This document shows, in pieces, positions 1 to 8,829 of a stretch of 52,019 nucleotides of DNA. Position 1 is the first letter of the stretch. Every line of letters starts with the position of its first letter. This stretch comes from an uncultured Emticicia sp. GTDB taxonomy: Bacteria; Bacteroidota; Bacteroidia; Cytophagales; Spirosomataceae. The stretch spans positions 1 to 52,019 of the forward strand of contig NZ_CALCZQ010000010.1 in the NCBI RefSeq assembly GCF_937903345.1, read 5' to 3'. A program made the translations under genes and the position numbers. The notes beneath the pieces were generated by a model. The model had not been told where the DNA came from. It was given only the letters and a program-made list of their open reading frames with translations, and did no database searches.

Positions 1-124
1 AATATTAGTTTATCTATATTTAATAAAGCGATGTGCGAAAATGGAACCATTTATAATATTTTGAATAATTGTTAGCTATGAGAGTCATTTAAATGTTACA
101 AATATAATACAATATTATAATACT

Positions 125-1246
125 ATGTATAAAAAATATGATGAATGGTTTTTTTTAATTATGAATGGCTTTTTAAAATCTATATTTATTTGTATGATTT
201 TTAGTATGTTCTTACATACATATACCTACGCACAAGTAGATAATATTAACCTTGAAAATAATCAAAAAATTACAGGTGTTAATGTAGGAAAAGTACAATT
301 TAATTTAAATTCTTTGATTTATATTAAAAACAATGAATATTTCAATGAAATAGCTGATGGCTATACACTTATAGGCTATTATATTAACCCGACAGTTGCG
401 TATAGACTTCACAAAAAAGTGCAAATTGATGCTGGTTTGTTTGTCAGAAAAGAATATGGCTATAATGGACTAAAAGAAATTGAGCCGACTTTTACTGTGC
501 AGATAAAACAAAAGGATTGGCGGTTTTTGTTTGGAAATATTGAAGGGAATATCAACCATCGATTGATTGAGCCTTTGATGACTTTTGAGCGTGTTTTAAT
601 TCAACCCTTAGAACACGGTTTTCAAGCAAAGTTTCAGAGAAAAGATGCCTATTTTGATGGCTGGCTCGATTGGCAGCAAACTACGATTGCGGGCAAAACA
701 AATCAAGAGCGTATTTGGGCTGGTGCGTCGTTTTTCAGCCAAGCGGCAAGTATCAAAGATATAAAATTTCAGGCTCTCGCTCAGGCTAGTGTGTTTCATA
801 TTGGCGGACAGAATATTCAAACTTTACAGCCTGTGCGTACGTTCATAAACCCTGCGGTTGGACTTCGCGTTAAGAAAAATTTCGGTAAAAATCAGTCGCT
901 AACGATTGATAATTATTACGTCGGTTATTTCGAGTCACCTCTGCAAGGAACCGCCTATTATTTGAATACTTTTTGGAAAAATACAAATTATCAAGTAGGT
1001 TTTAATTATTGGTTTGGAAGCTTCTTTAATTCGCCATTTGGCAATGATTTGATGCAATCTACTTCTCGGAAATTTAATAATGCTTCGTATTATGAAAACA
1101 TTCGTAGTTTGCTGATTTTGAGGCTCGTGCGAGATTGGAAGATTTCGGAAAAAGTAAAAATATCGCTCAGAGTTGAGCCGTATTATGACCTGAATAATAG
1201 AATTTTTGAACATTCAGAAGGTCTTTATTTGAGCTGTAAATTATAA
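125..1246 (+). CDS. Outer-membrane beta-barrel protein, function unknown
   Basis: I do not recognise a named family. The open frame has 373 codons, but the first 12 residues look like leader sequence. The methionine at residue 13 (base 161) starts a good signal peptide: a short basic n-region, a hydrophobic stretch and a Y-A-Q cleavage site near residue 36. After cleavage the chain is rich in alternating aromatic and polar residues with many short amphipathic strands (for example YQVGFNYWFGSFF and KISLRVEPYYDL). It ends in a strand-like YLSCKL, as expected for an outer-membrane barrel. The gene stands alone, with crtZ convergent on the other strand. The start at 161 is inferred and the one at 125 remains possible. 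The outer-membrane location is fairly safe; no substrate or role can be given. Confidence 0.7.
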   Translation: MYKKYDEWFFLIMNGFLKSIFICMIFSMFLHTYTYAQVDNINLENNQKITGVNVGKVQFNLNSLIYIKNNEYFNEIADGYTLIGYYINPTVAYRLHKKVQIDAGLFVRKEYGYNGLKEIEPTFTVQIKQKDWRFLFGNIEGNINHRLIEPLMTFERVLIQPLEHGFQAKFQRKDAYFDGWLDWQQTTIAGKTNQERIWAGASFFSQAASIKDIKFQALAQASVFHIGGQNIQTLQPVRTFINPAVGLRVKKNFGKNQSLTIDNYYVGYFESPLQGTAYYLNTFWKNTNYQVGFNYWFGSFFNSPFGNDLMQSTSRKFNNASYYENIRSLLILRLVRDWKISEKVKISLRVEPYYDLNNRIFEHSEGLYLSCKL

Positions 1247-1382
1247 AATACGATAAGTGTAAATAGTTTATAATCAAACAGTTGACTATAGTTAGTGTTT
1301 TTTTAAAAGAAATTGAAAATTTCGGAATGTATATTATATGATTTTATAATAAGTTTTTAGAGATAATTACACGACTAAATAA

Positions 1383-1424
1383 TAAAAAAAACGTGGAAAT
1401 TTACAGGGGTAAACTAGCCACGTT
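1383..1424 (-). terminator. Rho-independent terminator of crtZ
   Basis: On the minus strand, AACGTGG and CCACGTT (plus-strand arms 1390-1396 and 1418-1424) enclose an inner TTTAC/GTAAA pairing. A run of T residues follows directly (the A-tract at 1383-1390 on the plus strand). It lies about 30 bases past the crtZ stop, so it fits as the end of that transcript. Confidence 0.75.
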
Positions 1425-1453
1425 AACACGTCTAAATCGGAAATGTGTATTTA

Positions 1454-1906
1454 TTAATCTCTTTGTTTTGGTTCATACTTTTCGGGAGCATATAAAAACC
1501 CAAATGCCTCAGCACCTTCTTTTGTATGTACTTTGTGGTGAATATAATGTGCATGTATGATACGCTTCATGTATTTGCTTTTAGCCACAAATTTTATTTT
1601 TACTCGGCGATGAACGATAATATCGTGAAACACAAAATAGGCAACGCCATAGCAAGTTACACCTGCACCAAACCAAGTTAAATACCAAAAATTTGGGTGG
1701 AGATTACCATAAATTATTGTTGATGACGCCACGATACTAAAGACGATAGCATAGTAGTCATTTTTTTCAAAAAAACCTTTATGGTGGTTGTGGTGATCGG
1801 CGTGCCATGCCCAGCCAAAACCGTGCATGATATATTTATGGGCAAACCAAGCCATGAATTCCATGAATGCAAATGTGCCGATTACGATTAAAAACTTTAG
1901 AAGCAT
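1454..1906 (-). CDS. crtZ: Beta-carotene hydroxylase (CrtZ type)
   Basis: This is a 150-residue non-heme di-iron membrane hydroxylase of the fatty-acid hydroxylase/CrtZ superfamily. It is predicted to add the 3-hydroxyl groups to the ionone rings of beta-carotene, giving zeaxanthin. The histidine clusters that bind iron are all visible: HKYIMH (23-28), HADHHNHH (35-42), HDIIVHRR (94-101) and HAHYIHH (118-124). Between them lie hydrophobic segments at about 3-22 and 52-93. The length matches bacterial CrtZ proteins. No other carotenoid gene is present in the window, so the gene appears detached from a crt cluster. It is monocistronic, with a clear terminator downstream. A related fatty-acid hydroxylase is the only serious alternative, and the size and His spacing favour CrtZ. 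Confidence 0.9.
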   Translation of the reverse strand: MLLKFLIVIGTFAFMEFMAWFAHKYIMHGFGWAWHADHHNHHKGFFEKNDYYAIVFSIVASSTIIYGNLHPNFWYLTWFGAGVTCYGVAYFVFHDIIVHRRVKIKFVAKSKYMKRIIHAHYIHHKVHTKEGAEAFGFLYAPEKYEPKQRD

Positions 1907-2000
1907 ATTGTAATGAATAATTGAATTAGTTCTGAATCATTAACACAAAATTACAACTGTTTGTTTGGCGAATAGATTTTTTAGGACAGTTTTTTTGACA

Positions 2001-2037
2001 AAAAAATCTCTGTTTGAATTACAAACAGGGATTTTTA
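2001..2037. terminator. Terminator-like hairpin, usable on both strands
   Basis: CTGTTTG and CAAACAG arms around an AATTA loop are extended by A- and T-tracts on both sides. The hairpin sits between the start of crtZ and the 3' end of the broken DUF2490 gene, whose minus-strand transcript it would terminate. Confidence 0.65.
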
Positions 2038-2051
2038 TTAATCTGATTTTT

Positions 2052-2828
2052 TTATTTCTTAGTAAACGATAAATTTGTGAGATAAGATAGACGTACAGTT
2101 GGATTATGTTCTTCAATTGTATCCGAAAAATTCCAAATATTTTGATGAATATAGCACACCTGAATTTGGTGATGAGGGTTGATGATATAGCCTAAACCGA
2201 TAATGATTCTGTTTTGATTAATGAAGGTTTTACCGACATTGTTTTTGCTAACGTCAGTTCCGAGAGAACCTATGTTCATAAATGCTTCATCGCCGATGAT
2301 GGCAAGTAATATGGGCTAACTTTCTACTATTTGGATAGGATAAATTGCCAAAACCATATAACGAAAGTGGTCACGAAATTTATAATTGTTGATTGCATAA
2401 TCGTTTTGGCTTGTTTATACTACCTTCAATACCTACAAATCAGAACTCATTTCGTACGCGATTAGTAAGTTTCAAATCACCAAATTGATGATTGAAAGTG
2501 CATAGTAGCCAAGGGTGATTTTCAGGAATTGGGCGATTGTTAATGGCAGGACTTCCATAAACATGTGTATTATAATGGCTAAAACCTACACTTCCGATAA
2601 AATGCTTTTTGAACTGATAATCAAAAGATGTAGGAATAAAATGCTGCTGTTTTTCGCTGAGACCGTTGGCAAAACGCATGTATGCTTCAAGCGTGAAAGA
2701 TAGTTTTTTGGTGAGCATTTTTTTGCCTACATAATGCAATCAGATAGCAATGTTTTGGATTTTAGTTTGTGCATAGAGATTTTCGATAGTGCAAAGGAGT
2801 ATTGCACCGAAAATATATTTTTTCATGG
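2052..2828 (-). pseudogene. Broken DUF2490 outer-membrane protein gene
   Basis: Read on the minus strand, this is one decayed gene of about 240 codons. An ATG at 2828 leads into an 8-A tract that puts the signal-peptide frame (KYIFGAILLC, then LYAQ) out of phase by one base. A TGA at 2742-2740 breaks the frame again. A 2739-2440 segment then reads as barrel strands and ends in a TAG after VRNEF. After another frame change and a further TAG, the frame continues to 2052. The last part keeps the DUF2490 hallmark: NVGKTFINQNRIIIGLGY, then a strand ending QVCYIHQN and a closing strand. The family encodes small Bacteroidota outer-membrane barrels of unknown function. At least four lesions make sequencing error an unlikely full explanation. 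Confidence 0.8.
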
Positions 2829-2915
2829 TTTTTTAGACAATAGTTTTCCAGCCACGACCAAAATAGGTTGTGTTTAAGAATGGACACTCTCTAATTAAAA
2901 CTTTAGTTTTCAAAT

Positions 2916-2953
2916 AATTTCCCCTCCTTAAAAAGGAGGGGAAATTTCTTTTT
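2916..2953. terminator. Perfect 14-bp stem hairpin, probable bidirectional terminator
   Basis: The arms AATTTCCCCTCCTT and AAGGAGGGGAAATT pair exactly around three A residues, with a T-rich run after the plus-strand arm. It lies about 155 bases past the SulP stop on the minus strand and upstream of the broken DUF2490 gene. It could end the SulP transcript. C/G-rich palindromes of this kind also occur as dispersed intergenic repeats, which cannot be tested here. Confidence 0.55.
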
Positions 2954-3107
2954 AATTGGAAAGTTATCTAATGAAATTTGCAATTTTTTTGATTGAAAAA
3001 AAGTCATTAATAAATCAAATAAAAAGAATGTTTTGAACAAAAATAATAGCGAAATGCAGAAGAATTGACTTCAGCTAATAAGACTTTATATCTGATTTAT
3101 CCGAATC

Positions 3108-4691
3108 TTACTTTTTGCGAGTAGCCAAATGATGCTCTGATACTGGATGGTGCATTTCTAAGCCTATGATTTCTACTTTCCCGCCACTGGCCTTATAATC
3201 ATGCTCGAAATGATACAGATTTTCCATCACCGAATGGTCAATCATTTTGGTGTTTTTTAAGTCAATTGTAACTTTAAAACCAGGCGGAATCGCTTCTAAT
3301 TTGCTTTTTATTCCCATATAATTACTAAAAACAGCAGATTGATTGATTTCAACTAAATATTCATCATCGGTAAACGAAACTTCTGTTGGTGCTTGAAAAA
3401 GTGTTTTCAATAAATCCCAGTCAACCACATTAATAAGAATTTGTAGGACAATTCCTGCTGCAATTCCAACCAAAAGGTCCTTATACAGCGTGAAGGAAAT
3501 AGTTACTAAGAATATAGCCAATTGCTCTTTTCCGATTTTGAAGGTTTGTATAAATTCTCTTGGGTGAGCCAATTTGATACCTACTGTAATCAACATAGCA
3601 GCCAATGCAGTATTTGGAATCAACTCTATAAGGTGCGAAGCTAATAATACGAAGGCTAAAATAAAGAATCCGTGGAAGAAGTTTGCCCAACGGGTTTTTG
3701 CTCCGTTATTTACATTTGATGAACTACGAGCAACCTCGGAAATCATAGGCAATCCACCTAAAACCGCTGCAAGGGTATTGCCAATTCCTATTGCTATTAG
3801 GTCTTTATTCATATCTGATTTACGACGATAGGGGTCGAGCATATCAATGGCTTTTACGGTTAATAAAGATTCTAACGAACCTACTATAGCAAACATAATC
3901 ACATATTTAATAAACACACCTGTCCGAGAAAAACCAGTAAAATCGACATTTATTTTAATGTTTTCAAGTAAATTTCCGATGTGAACCAAAGCATAATCAG
4001 GCTCAGTTCTTTGGAAATCCATTAGCAACTCAGCAGGAATTGCAAGTATTAAAACAACCAAAGGAGCTGGTACTTTCTTGAGTGGACCTTTAATAAATTG
4101 CCAGCCCAGCATTATTGCCAAACTTACAACTCCGATTGGTGTAGCTTTAGGATCGAGGTGCATGATAAACTCTGGAATCGAAGCCAATAATGTGATAGGG
4201 CCTTTACCGTTTGTCATTGTTGGAGCCACATCTAACAATATAGGAATTTGCTTGGCAATGATTATTAATCCAATAGCTGCGAGCATTCCGTGAATGGCAG
4301 AAAGCGGGAAGAAATCGGCCAGCTTTCCGAGTTTGAAAATCCCAAATAAAATTTGTATCAAACCTGCTATAACCATTGCTCCAAGAGATAAGTGCCAGCC
4401 AATTTCACCGCCACCAAATTCCTCAACAGCACCGGCTACAATTACAATCAAACCTGCCGCAGGTCCTTTTATTGTGAGACGTGAACCCATAAATAGGCTT
4501 ACTAGAAGACCCCCGATAATGGCTGTAACCAAGCCCATAATTGGAGGGAACTCTGATGCTTTGGCAATACCTAAACTTAAAGGTAAAGCCAATAGAAACA
4601 CGATAAAACCAGAAATTGCATCTGTTGAGAAGTTTTCTTTCAAACCTTCAATACCGTCTTTTGGCAACATGAGTTTTACTTTATTTTCCAT
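3108..4691 (-). CDS. SulP family anion transporter
   Basis: This is a 527-residue SLC26/SulP transporter of the inner membrane, predicted to move sulfate or bicarbonate. The N-terminal signature is clear: DAISGFIVFLLALPLSLGIA, followed by the PPIMGLVTAIIGGLLVSLF segment and the GPAAGLIVIVAGAV stretch. About 10-14 hydrophobic segments run to about residue 430. A short cytoplasmic STAS domain follows (about 437-515, with VTIDLKNTKMIDHSVMENL). The tail is His-rich (LEMHHPVSEHHLATRKK). Bacteroidota proteins of this type are often linked to bicarbonate uptake beside a carbonic anhydrase. None is adjacent here, so the substrate stays open. The gene appears monocistronic. Confidence 0.88.
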   Translation of the reverse strand: MENKVKLMLPKDGIEGLKENFSTDAISGFIVFLLALPLSLGIAKASEFPPIMGLVTAIIGGLLVSLFMGSRLTIKGPAAGLIVIVAGAVEEFGGGEIGWHLSLGAMVIAGLIQILFGIFKLGKLADFFPLSAIHGMLAAIGLIIIAKQIPILLDVAPTMTNGKGPITLLASIPEFIMHLDPKATPIGVVSLAIMLGWQFIKGPLKKVPAPLVVLILAIPAELLMDFQRTEPDYALVHIGNLLENIKINVDFTGFSRTGVFIKYVIMFAIVGSLESLLTVKAIDMLDPYRRKSDMNKDLIAIGIGNTLAAVLGGLPMISEVARSSSNVNNGAKTRWANFFHGFFILAFVLLASHLIELIPNTALAAMLITVGIKLAHPREFIQTFKIGKEQLAIFLVTISFTLYKDLLVGIAAGIVLQILINVVDWDLLKTLFQAPTEVSFTDDEYLVEINQSAVFSNYMGIKSKLEAIPPGFKVTIDLKNTKMIDHSVMENLYHFEHDYKASGGKVEIIGLEMHHPVSEHHLATRKK

Positions 4692-4849
4692 TTTTTTATA
4701 AAAAAGTTACTTTTATTAGAATTTGTATTAAGCTTGTTATTGGTTACCTGTGATTATTTAATGAATAACTGGTGATTTGTTAATGAGAACCGATAAACAG
4801 TCCTACGGTAACCAATCTCTATTTCTCAAATCAAGAAGATTTATAAGCT

Positions 4850-5570
4850 ATTTCCTGATATGTTTTAAAATGCGGCCTGAGAAATAGGCTAGCATAAACG
4901 AATCAATGAAATACCAGCCAAGATATAGTTCGATGCCGTAGCTTAATCCAAAACTAATCGATTTTCATGAATATGACTAAATACTTAGTCAAGAACGAGG
5001 AAAGTTAGCGTAATTTGGAAGCCTGCTAAACCCCAAAAAGCCAACAAAAAGACGAACGAAAACTTCGGATATTTGAATGTATACACATAAAATTGGTTGA
5101 GGCCAATATTTTGTTCGTAACTTTTGATTCTCAAGATTCCCTAATTGTCCACAATTCCTAAAATAATTATACGGCTTAGATATAAAATAACTTTAGTAAA
5201 TTAAAATCTTTTATTGAATGTAATTGTCAAAGCAACCCAAAAGTGATTAATTTTCAGCAATAACCAACAACTCATCAATGGATTTTTTTCGCTCCGAAAA
5301 CAATTTCATCCTCATCAATAGACCGATCAATGCAAAACGCCTCTGGAAGATATTCGTATGTTAGTTCGCTGTAATTTTCGTTCATAAATAAAAACACAAG
5401 CCCAAAATAAATAGGCAGAAATAAAGAGTAAATATAGATTAAGGTAAAGAAATAAAGTTTTCTAGTGAGGTTTTTGCGTTTTTTTTAAGGCATAAAATTC
5501 ATGACAATAGCTACTGCTGCTCCAAATAGGGACGAATAAAACCACACAATAAAATATACTATTTATCACT
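4850..5570 (-). pseudogene. Degraded coding remnant(s), unidentified membrane protein
   Basis: No intact gene lies between the SulP start and the GMC oxidoreductase (4692-5618), but the minus strand holds protein-like fragments broken by stops. Around 5560-5280 a frame reads a hydrophobic start (VWFYSSLFGAAVAIVMNF). It is interrupted by a stop or frameshift at an A-rich run, then continues through a second membrane segment into an acidic stretch (CIDRSIDEDEIVFGAKKIH). Around 5130-4990 another frame reads LRIKSYEQNIGLNQFYVYTF followed by a hydrophobic segment. I cannot name the family. The fragments could belong to one or two former small membrane proteins. The remaining bases up to 4691 show nothing further. 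Confidence 0.4.
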
Positions 5571-5618
5571 TAATTAAGAATGCAAAATATTACTTAATTT
5601 GATTATTTTAATTATCAT

Positions 5619-7319
5619 TCAAAAACGCTGTTTTACGGCAAAATTAGCCGCTCTAGCCGTAAGAGCCATATACGTAAGCGACGGGTTTTGGGTAGAGGTT
5701 GAGGTCATACACGAACCATCGGTCACGAAAACATTTTTACAGTTGTGCAATTGATTCCAATTATTGAGCAAAGAAGTTTTCGGGTCTTTTCCCATTCTTA
5801 CACCGCCCATTTCGTGATTTTCGTTACCTGGAAGTCGTTTTGTATCAATCGGCTGAATATTTTTAAAGCCCGCTTCGTGGTACATCTCCGAAAATTGTTC
5901 GTGAAAATCCTTTAAAACCTTTTCATCATTATCATCGTAGCCAATCGAAATTCGTAGCTGTGGAATACCGTATTTATCAACAAGTTGCTTGTCCAATTTC
6001 ACTACGCTACTTTCTTTCGGAATCGTTTCGGCCATCATACTGGCATTGATTCCCCACAAGCCCAATGAGGTATTCAATAAATTGTCTTTCAGGGTTTCGC
6101 CTAAACCTTCTCGTTTGATACCATCCATTCGGCCTGCACTAAAACTTGTTGCGTAGCCCCTCAAAAAATCAGTTTCTTGCTTGAAAAGATTCCTGAAACG
6201 AGGAATATAACTACCAGTTGGGCGTCGTCCATCGGTTGTAGAATCCATAAAACCTTCGTATTCGGCCGAAATTCTTCCACGATAACTGTGAAAAGCCATG
6301 AATTTTCCGAGTAAACCATTATCATTACCAAGTCCGTTTGGAAAACGATTCGAGGTAGAATTTAACAAAATAAGATTTGTATTCAGTGGAGAAGCATTCA
6401 AGAAAATGATTTTTGCATAAAATTCAACCAATTCTTGGGTAATTGTATCAATAATTCTGACACCATTGGCTCGACCTTTGGTTTCATCATAAATGACCGA
6501 ATGTACTACTGAATGCGGTCGGAGTGTCATTTTTCCAGTTTTTTCAGCCCAAGGTATAGTCGAAGAATTACTACTATAATACCCTCCATAAGGGCAGCCA
6601 CGCTCACATATCGTGCGGTTTTGGCATTGTCCACGTCCTTGTTTAAAATGAATATCTTTTGGCTTGCTTAAATGAGCAACCCGCCCCATAATTACATGGC
6701 GGTCGGGGTATTTTGATGCAATTTTAGATTTGAAATGTTTCTCAACGCATGACATTTCGTAGGGTGGCAAAAATTCTCCATCTGGCAGATTTGGTAGTCC
6801 GTCACGGTTTCCTGAAATGCCAACAAACTTCTCAACATAACTGTACCAAGGAGCAATATCAGCGTAGCGAATTGGCCAATCAACGGCAAAGCCATCTCGG
6901 GCAGGGCCTTCAAAATCGAAATCACTCCAACGTTGGGTCATGCGTCCCCACAGCAGCGAGCGGCCACCAACATGATAGGCACGAATCCAGTCATAGGGGC
7001 GGTCTTGAATATATTCTTGTTCCGCATCTTTGGTCAAAAAATGAGCAGTTGCTTCGCTGAAAATATAGTTTTTGCTTGCAATTTGATAATCTTTTTTGAT
7101 TTCGAGCGGCACTTGTCCACGGTGTTCAAACTCCCATGGTTGTTTCATGGTTGTTGGATAGTCGATTACGTGTGTAAGGTCACTGCCTCGTTCCAAAACC
7201 AATGTACTGAGGCCTTTTTGGGTGAGTTCTTTGGCTGCCCAGCCACCGCTCATACCAGTGCCAACCACGATGGCATCAAAAGTACGGGTTTTTATATCGT
7301 CGATATTAAAGTTTGGCAT
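5619..7319 (-). CDS. GMC family FAD-dependent oxidoreductase
   Basis: This is a 566-residue glucose-methanol-choline oxidoreductase, predicted to oxidise an alcohol or sugar hydroxyl with FAD as cofactor. The N-terminal dinucleotide fold is plain (DAIVVGTGMSGGWAAKEL, with G20-x-G22-x-x-G25, then an acidic residue after LVLERG). A GMC-type GGRSLLWGRMTQRW follows. The C-terminal domain carries the catalytic-His region NENHEMGGVRMG and the FAD-closing segment STQNPSLTYMALTARAA. A Cys-rich CQNRTICERGCPYGG lies mid-protein, as in periplasmic sugar dehydrogenase relatives. There is no obvious signal peptide. The small gluconate-dehydrogenase subunit 3 partner often found beside such genes is absent. 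The divergent neighbour is a FucP-type sugar transporter, which suggests a sugar or polyol substrate (inference). Confidence 0.88.
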   Translation of the reverse strand: MPNFNIDDIKTRTFDAIVVGTGMSGGWAAKELTQKGLSTLVLERGSDLTHVIDYPTTMKQPWEFEHRGQVPLEIKKDYQIASKNYIFSEATAHFLTKDAEQEYIQDRPYDWIRAYHVGGRSLLWGRMTQRWSDFDFEGPARDGFAVDWPIRYADIAPWYSYVEKFVGISGNRDGLPNLPDGEFLPPYEMSCVEKHFKSKIASKYPDRHVIMGRVAHLSKPKDIHFKQGRGQCQNRTICERGCPYGGYYSSNSSTIPWAEKTGKMTLRPHSVVHSVIYDETKGRANGVRIIDTITQELVEFYAKIIFLNASPLNTNLILLNSTSNRFPNGLGNDNGLLGKFMAFHSYRGRISAEYEGFMDSTTDGRRPTGSYIPRFRNLFKQETDFLRGYATSFSAGRMDGIKREGLGETLKDNLLNTSLGLWGINASMMAETIPKESSVVKLDKQLVDKYGIPQLRISIGYDDNDEKVLKDFHEQFSEMYHEAGFKNIQPIDTKRLPGNENHEMGGVRMGKDPKTSLLNNWNQLHNCKNVFVTDGSCMTSTSTQNPSLTYMALTARAANFAVKQRF

Positions 7320-7510
7320 TTTTAAAGATTGAATAGAAAGTAAATATATTCAAAATTTATGAAATAAATAAGCGTTGCAGTATTGTGTTGAGTAGAACTA
7401 TAGACAGTCTCTTTAATTGATACTTTGCAATTTATTTTACCAATAATTTTTTTTAGCTTATATTCGCCCACATTCCAACCTGATACCATTACTTATTCAG
7501 TTGCCTATCT

Positions 7511-8761
7511 ATGAAAAACAAGTATATTGTTCCTTTTGTATTACTTACGTCGTTGTTTTTTTTGTGGGGTTTTGCCCATAATCTCAATCCGATTCTGATT
7601 CCTCACCTCAAAAAAGCTTGTCAACTCACTGATTTTCAGTCGGCATTAATTGATAGTGCATTTTTTGTTGCCTATTTTGTAATGGCGATTCCAGCAGGAA
7701 TGGTCATGAAAAAATATGGTTATAAAATCGGTATCATAGCGGGGCTTATCACTTTTGCGATTGGTGCATTTTTATTTGTTCCTGCTGCCAACACTCGTGT
7801 TTTTTCATTTTTCTTGACCGCCCTTTTTGTGATTGCGTCGGGCTTGACATTTCTTGAAACTGCCGCAAATCCATATATGACCGTACTCGGAGAACCCGAA
7901 GGGGCAACGCAACGCCTTAATTTTGCTCAGTCATTCAACGGTTTGGCGGCATCAATCGCTCCAAAAATCGGCGGGATGTTTATCTTATCAGGTGTGACAC
8001 TTTCAGAATCACAAATGGCTGGGATGTCGGTGGAGCAACTTAATACTTATTTAGATAATGAAGCTTCGGCTGTAAAAATGCCTTATATAGTAATTGGGAT
8101 AATTGTGCTTATCGTGGCGGCTATTTTGTATAAAACTAATTTACCTGAAGTAACTGAGGATGCTCATGAAATAAATATGTCTGGCGGTTCAAAGTCTATT
8201 TGGCGACACCACCACCTGACTTGGGGTGTAATTGCACAATTTTTTTATGTGGGAGCTCAAGTGTGTGTGTCGAGTTTTTTTATTCGTTACCTTTATCAAA
8301 CCGCCAAAATTGACGAAAAATCGGCAGCAGATTATTTGGCAATTGCTTTGTTGGGCTTTATGATTGGGCGTTTTGTGGGTACATTTTTGATGCGTTTTAT
8401 TAGTCCAAATCGCCTTTTGGCTATATATTCGGCACTATGTATTGTTTTATTGGTAATTATTGTAGTGAATGGCGGAATGATATCGGTTTATGGTTTGATT
8501 GGTGTAGAGTTTTTTATGTCGATTATGTTTCCGACCATTTTCTCATTGAGTGTGCAATCATTGGGTGAGGAAACGAAACTGGGTTCGTCTTTGGTAATTA
8601 TGGCGATTGTAGGTGGAGCAATATTCCCATTAATAATGGGACGTGTTTCGGATGTTAGTAATATCCAAACGGCTTACGTTGTGCCTTTGGCTTGTTTTGC
8701 GGTGGTGCTATATTTTGGTTTGCGAGGATATAAAGTGAAGGGAGTGACGAATATAGAGTGA
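7511..8761 (+). CDS. Sugar MFS transporter, FucP family
   Basis: This 416-residue major facilitator protein belongs to the fucose/glucose/galactose:H+ symporter branch. The FucP signatures are present: FFLWGFAHNLNPILIPHLKK at the first helix, then DSAFFVAYFVMAIPAGMVMK and the GLTFLETAANPYMTVLG loop followed by RLNFAQSFNGL. Twelve hydrophobic segments can be counted. It stands alone, divergent from the GMC oxidoreductase with about 190 bases between them, and is followed by a strong hairpin. It imports a hexose or related sugar across the inner membrane. The precise sugar cannot be read, because Bacteroidota use this fold for several monosaccharides. Confidence 0.9.
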   Translation: MKNKYIVPFVLLTSLFFLWGFAHNLNPILIPHLKKACQLTDFQSALIDSAFFVAYFVMAIPAGMVMKKYGYKIGIIAGLITFAIGAFLFVPAANTRVFSFFLTALFVIASGLTFLETAANPYMTVLGEPEGATQRLNFAQSFNGLAASIAPKIGGMFILSGVTLSESQMAGMSVEQLNTYLDNEASAVKMPYIVIGIIVLIVAAILYKTNLPEVTEDAHEINMSGGSKSIWRHHHLTWGVIAQFFYVGAQVCVSSFFIRYLYQTAKIDEKSAADYLAIALLGFMIGRFVGTFLMRFISPNRLLAIYSALCIVLLVIIVVNGGMISVYGLIGVEFFMSIMFPTIFSLSVQSLGEETKLGSSLVIMAIVGGAIFPLIMGRVSDVSNIQTAYVVPLACFAVVLYFGLRGYKVKGVTNIE

Positions 8762-8769
8762 CGAATAAC

Positions 8770-8819
8770 GAATAAAGAGGTACGAGTTATATTCACTCGT
8801 CATTCGCACCTCTTTATTC
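8770..8819. terminator. Bidirectional terminator between convergent genes
   Basis: The outer arms GAATAAAGAGGT and ACCTCTTTATTC (12 bp, exact) enclose a second stem ACGAGT/ACTCGT. The hairpin sits between the sugar transporter (plus) and the last gene of the metal-efflux operon (minus), so it can end both transcripts. Confidence 0.75.
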
Positions 8820-8829
8820 AATACTTGTT

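Noticed and set aside
1..75. Open frame from the left edge ending at a TAG (NISLSIFNKAMCENGTIYNI...)
   Set aside because: It could be the tail of an upstream gene, but 24 residues without any motif are too little to support a call.
8743..8771. Short direct repeat (GTGACGAAT, AGTGACGAATAACGAAT) at the end of the sugar transporter gene
   Set aside because: Only about 9-10 bases, overlapping the stop codon and terminator; no sign of a target-site duplication or mobile element.
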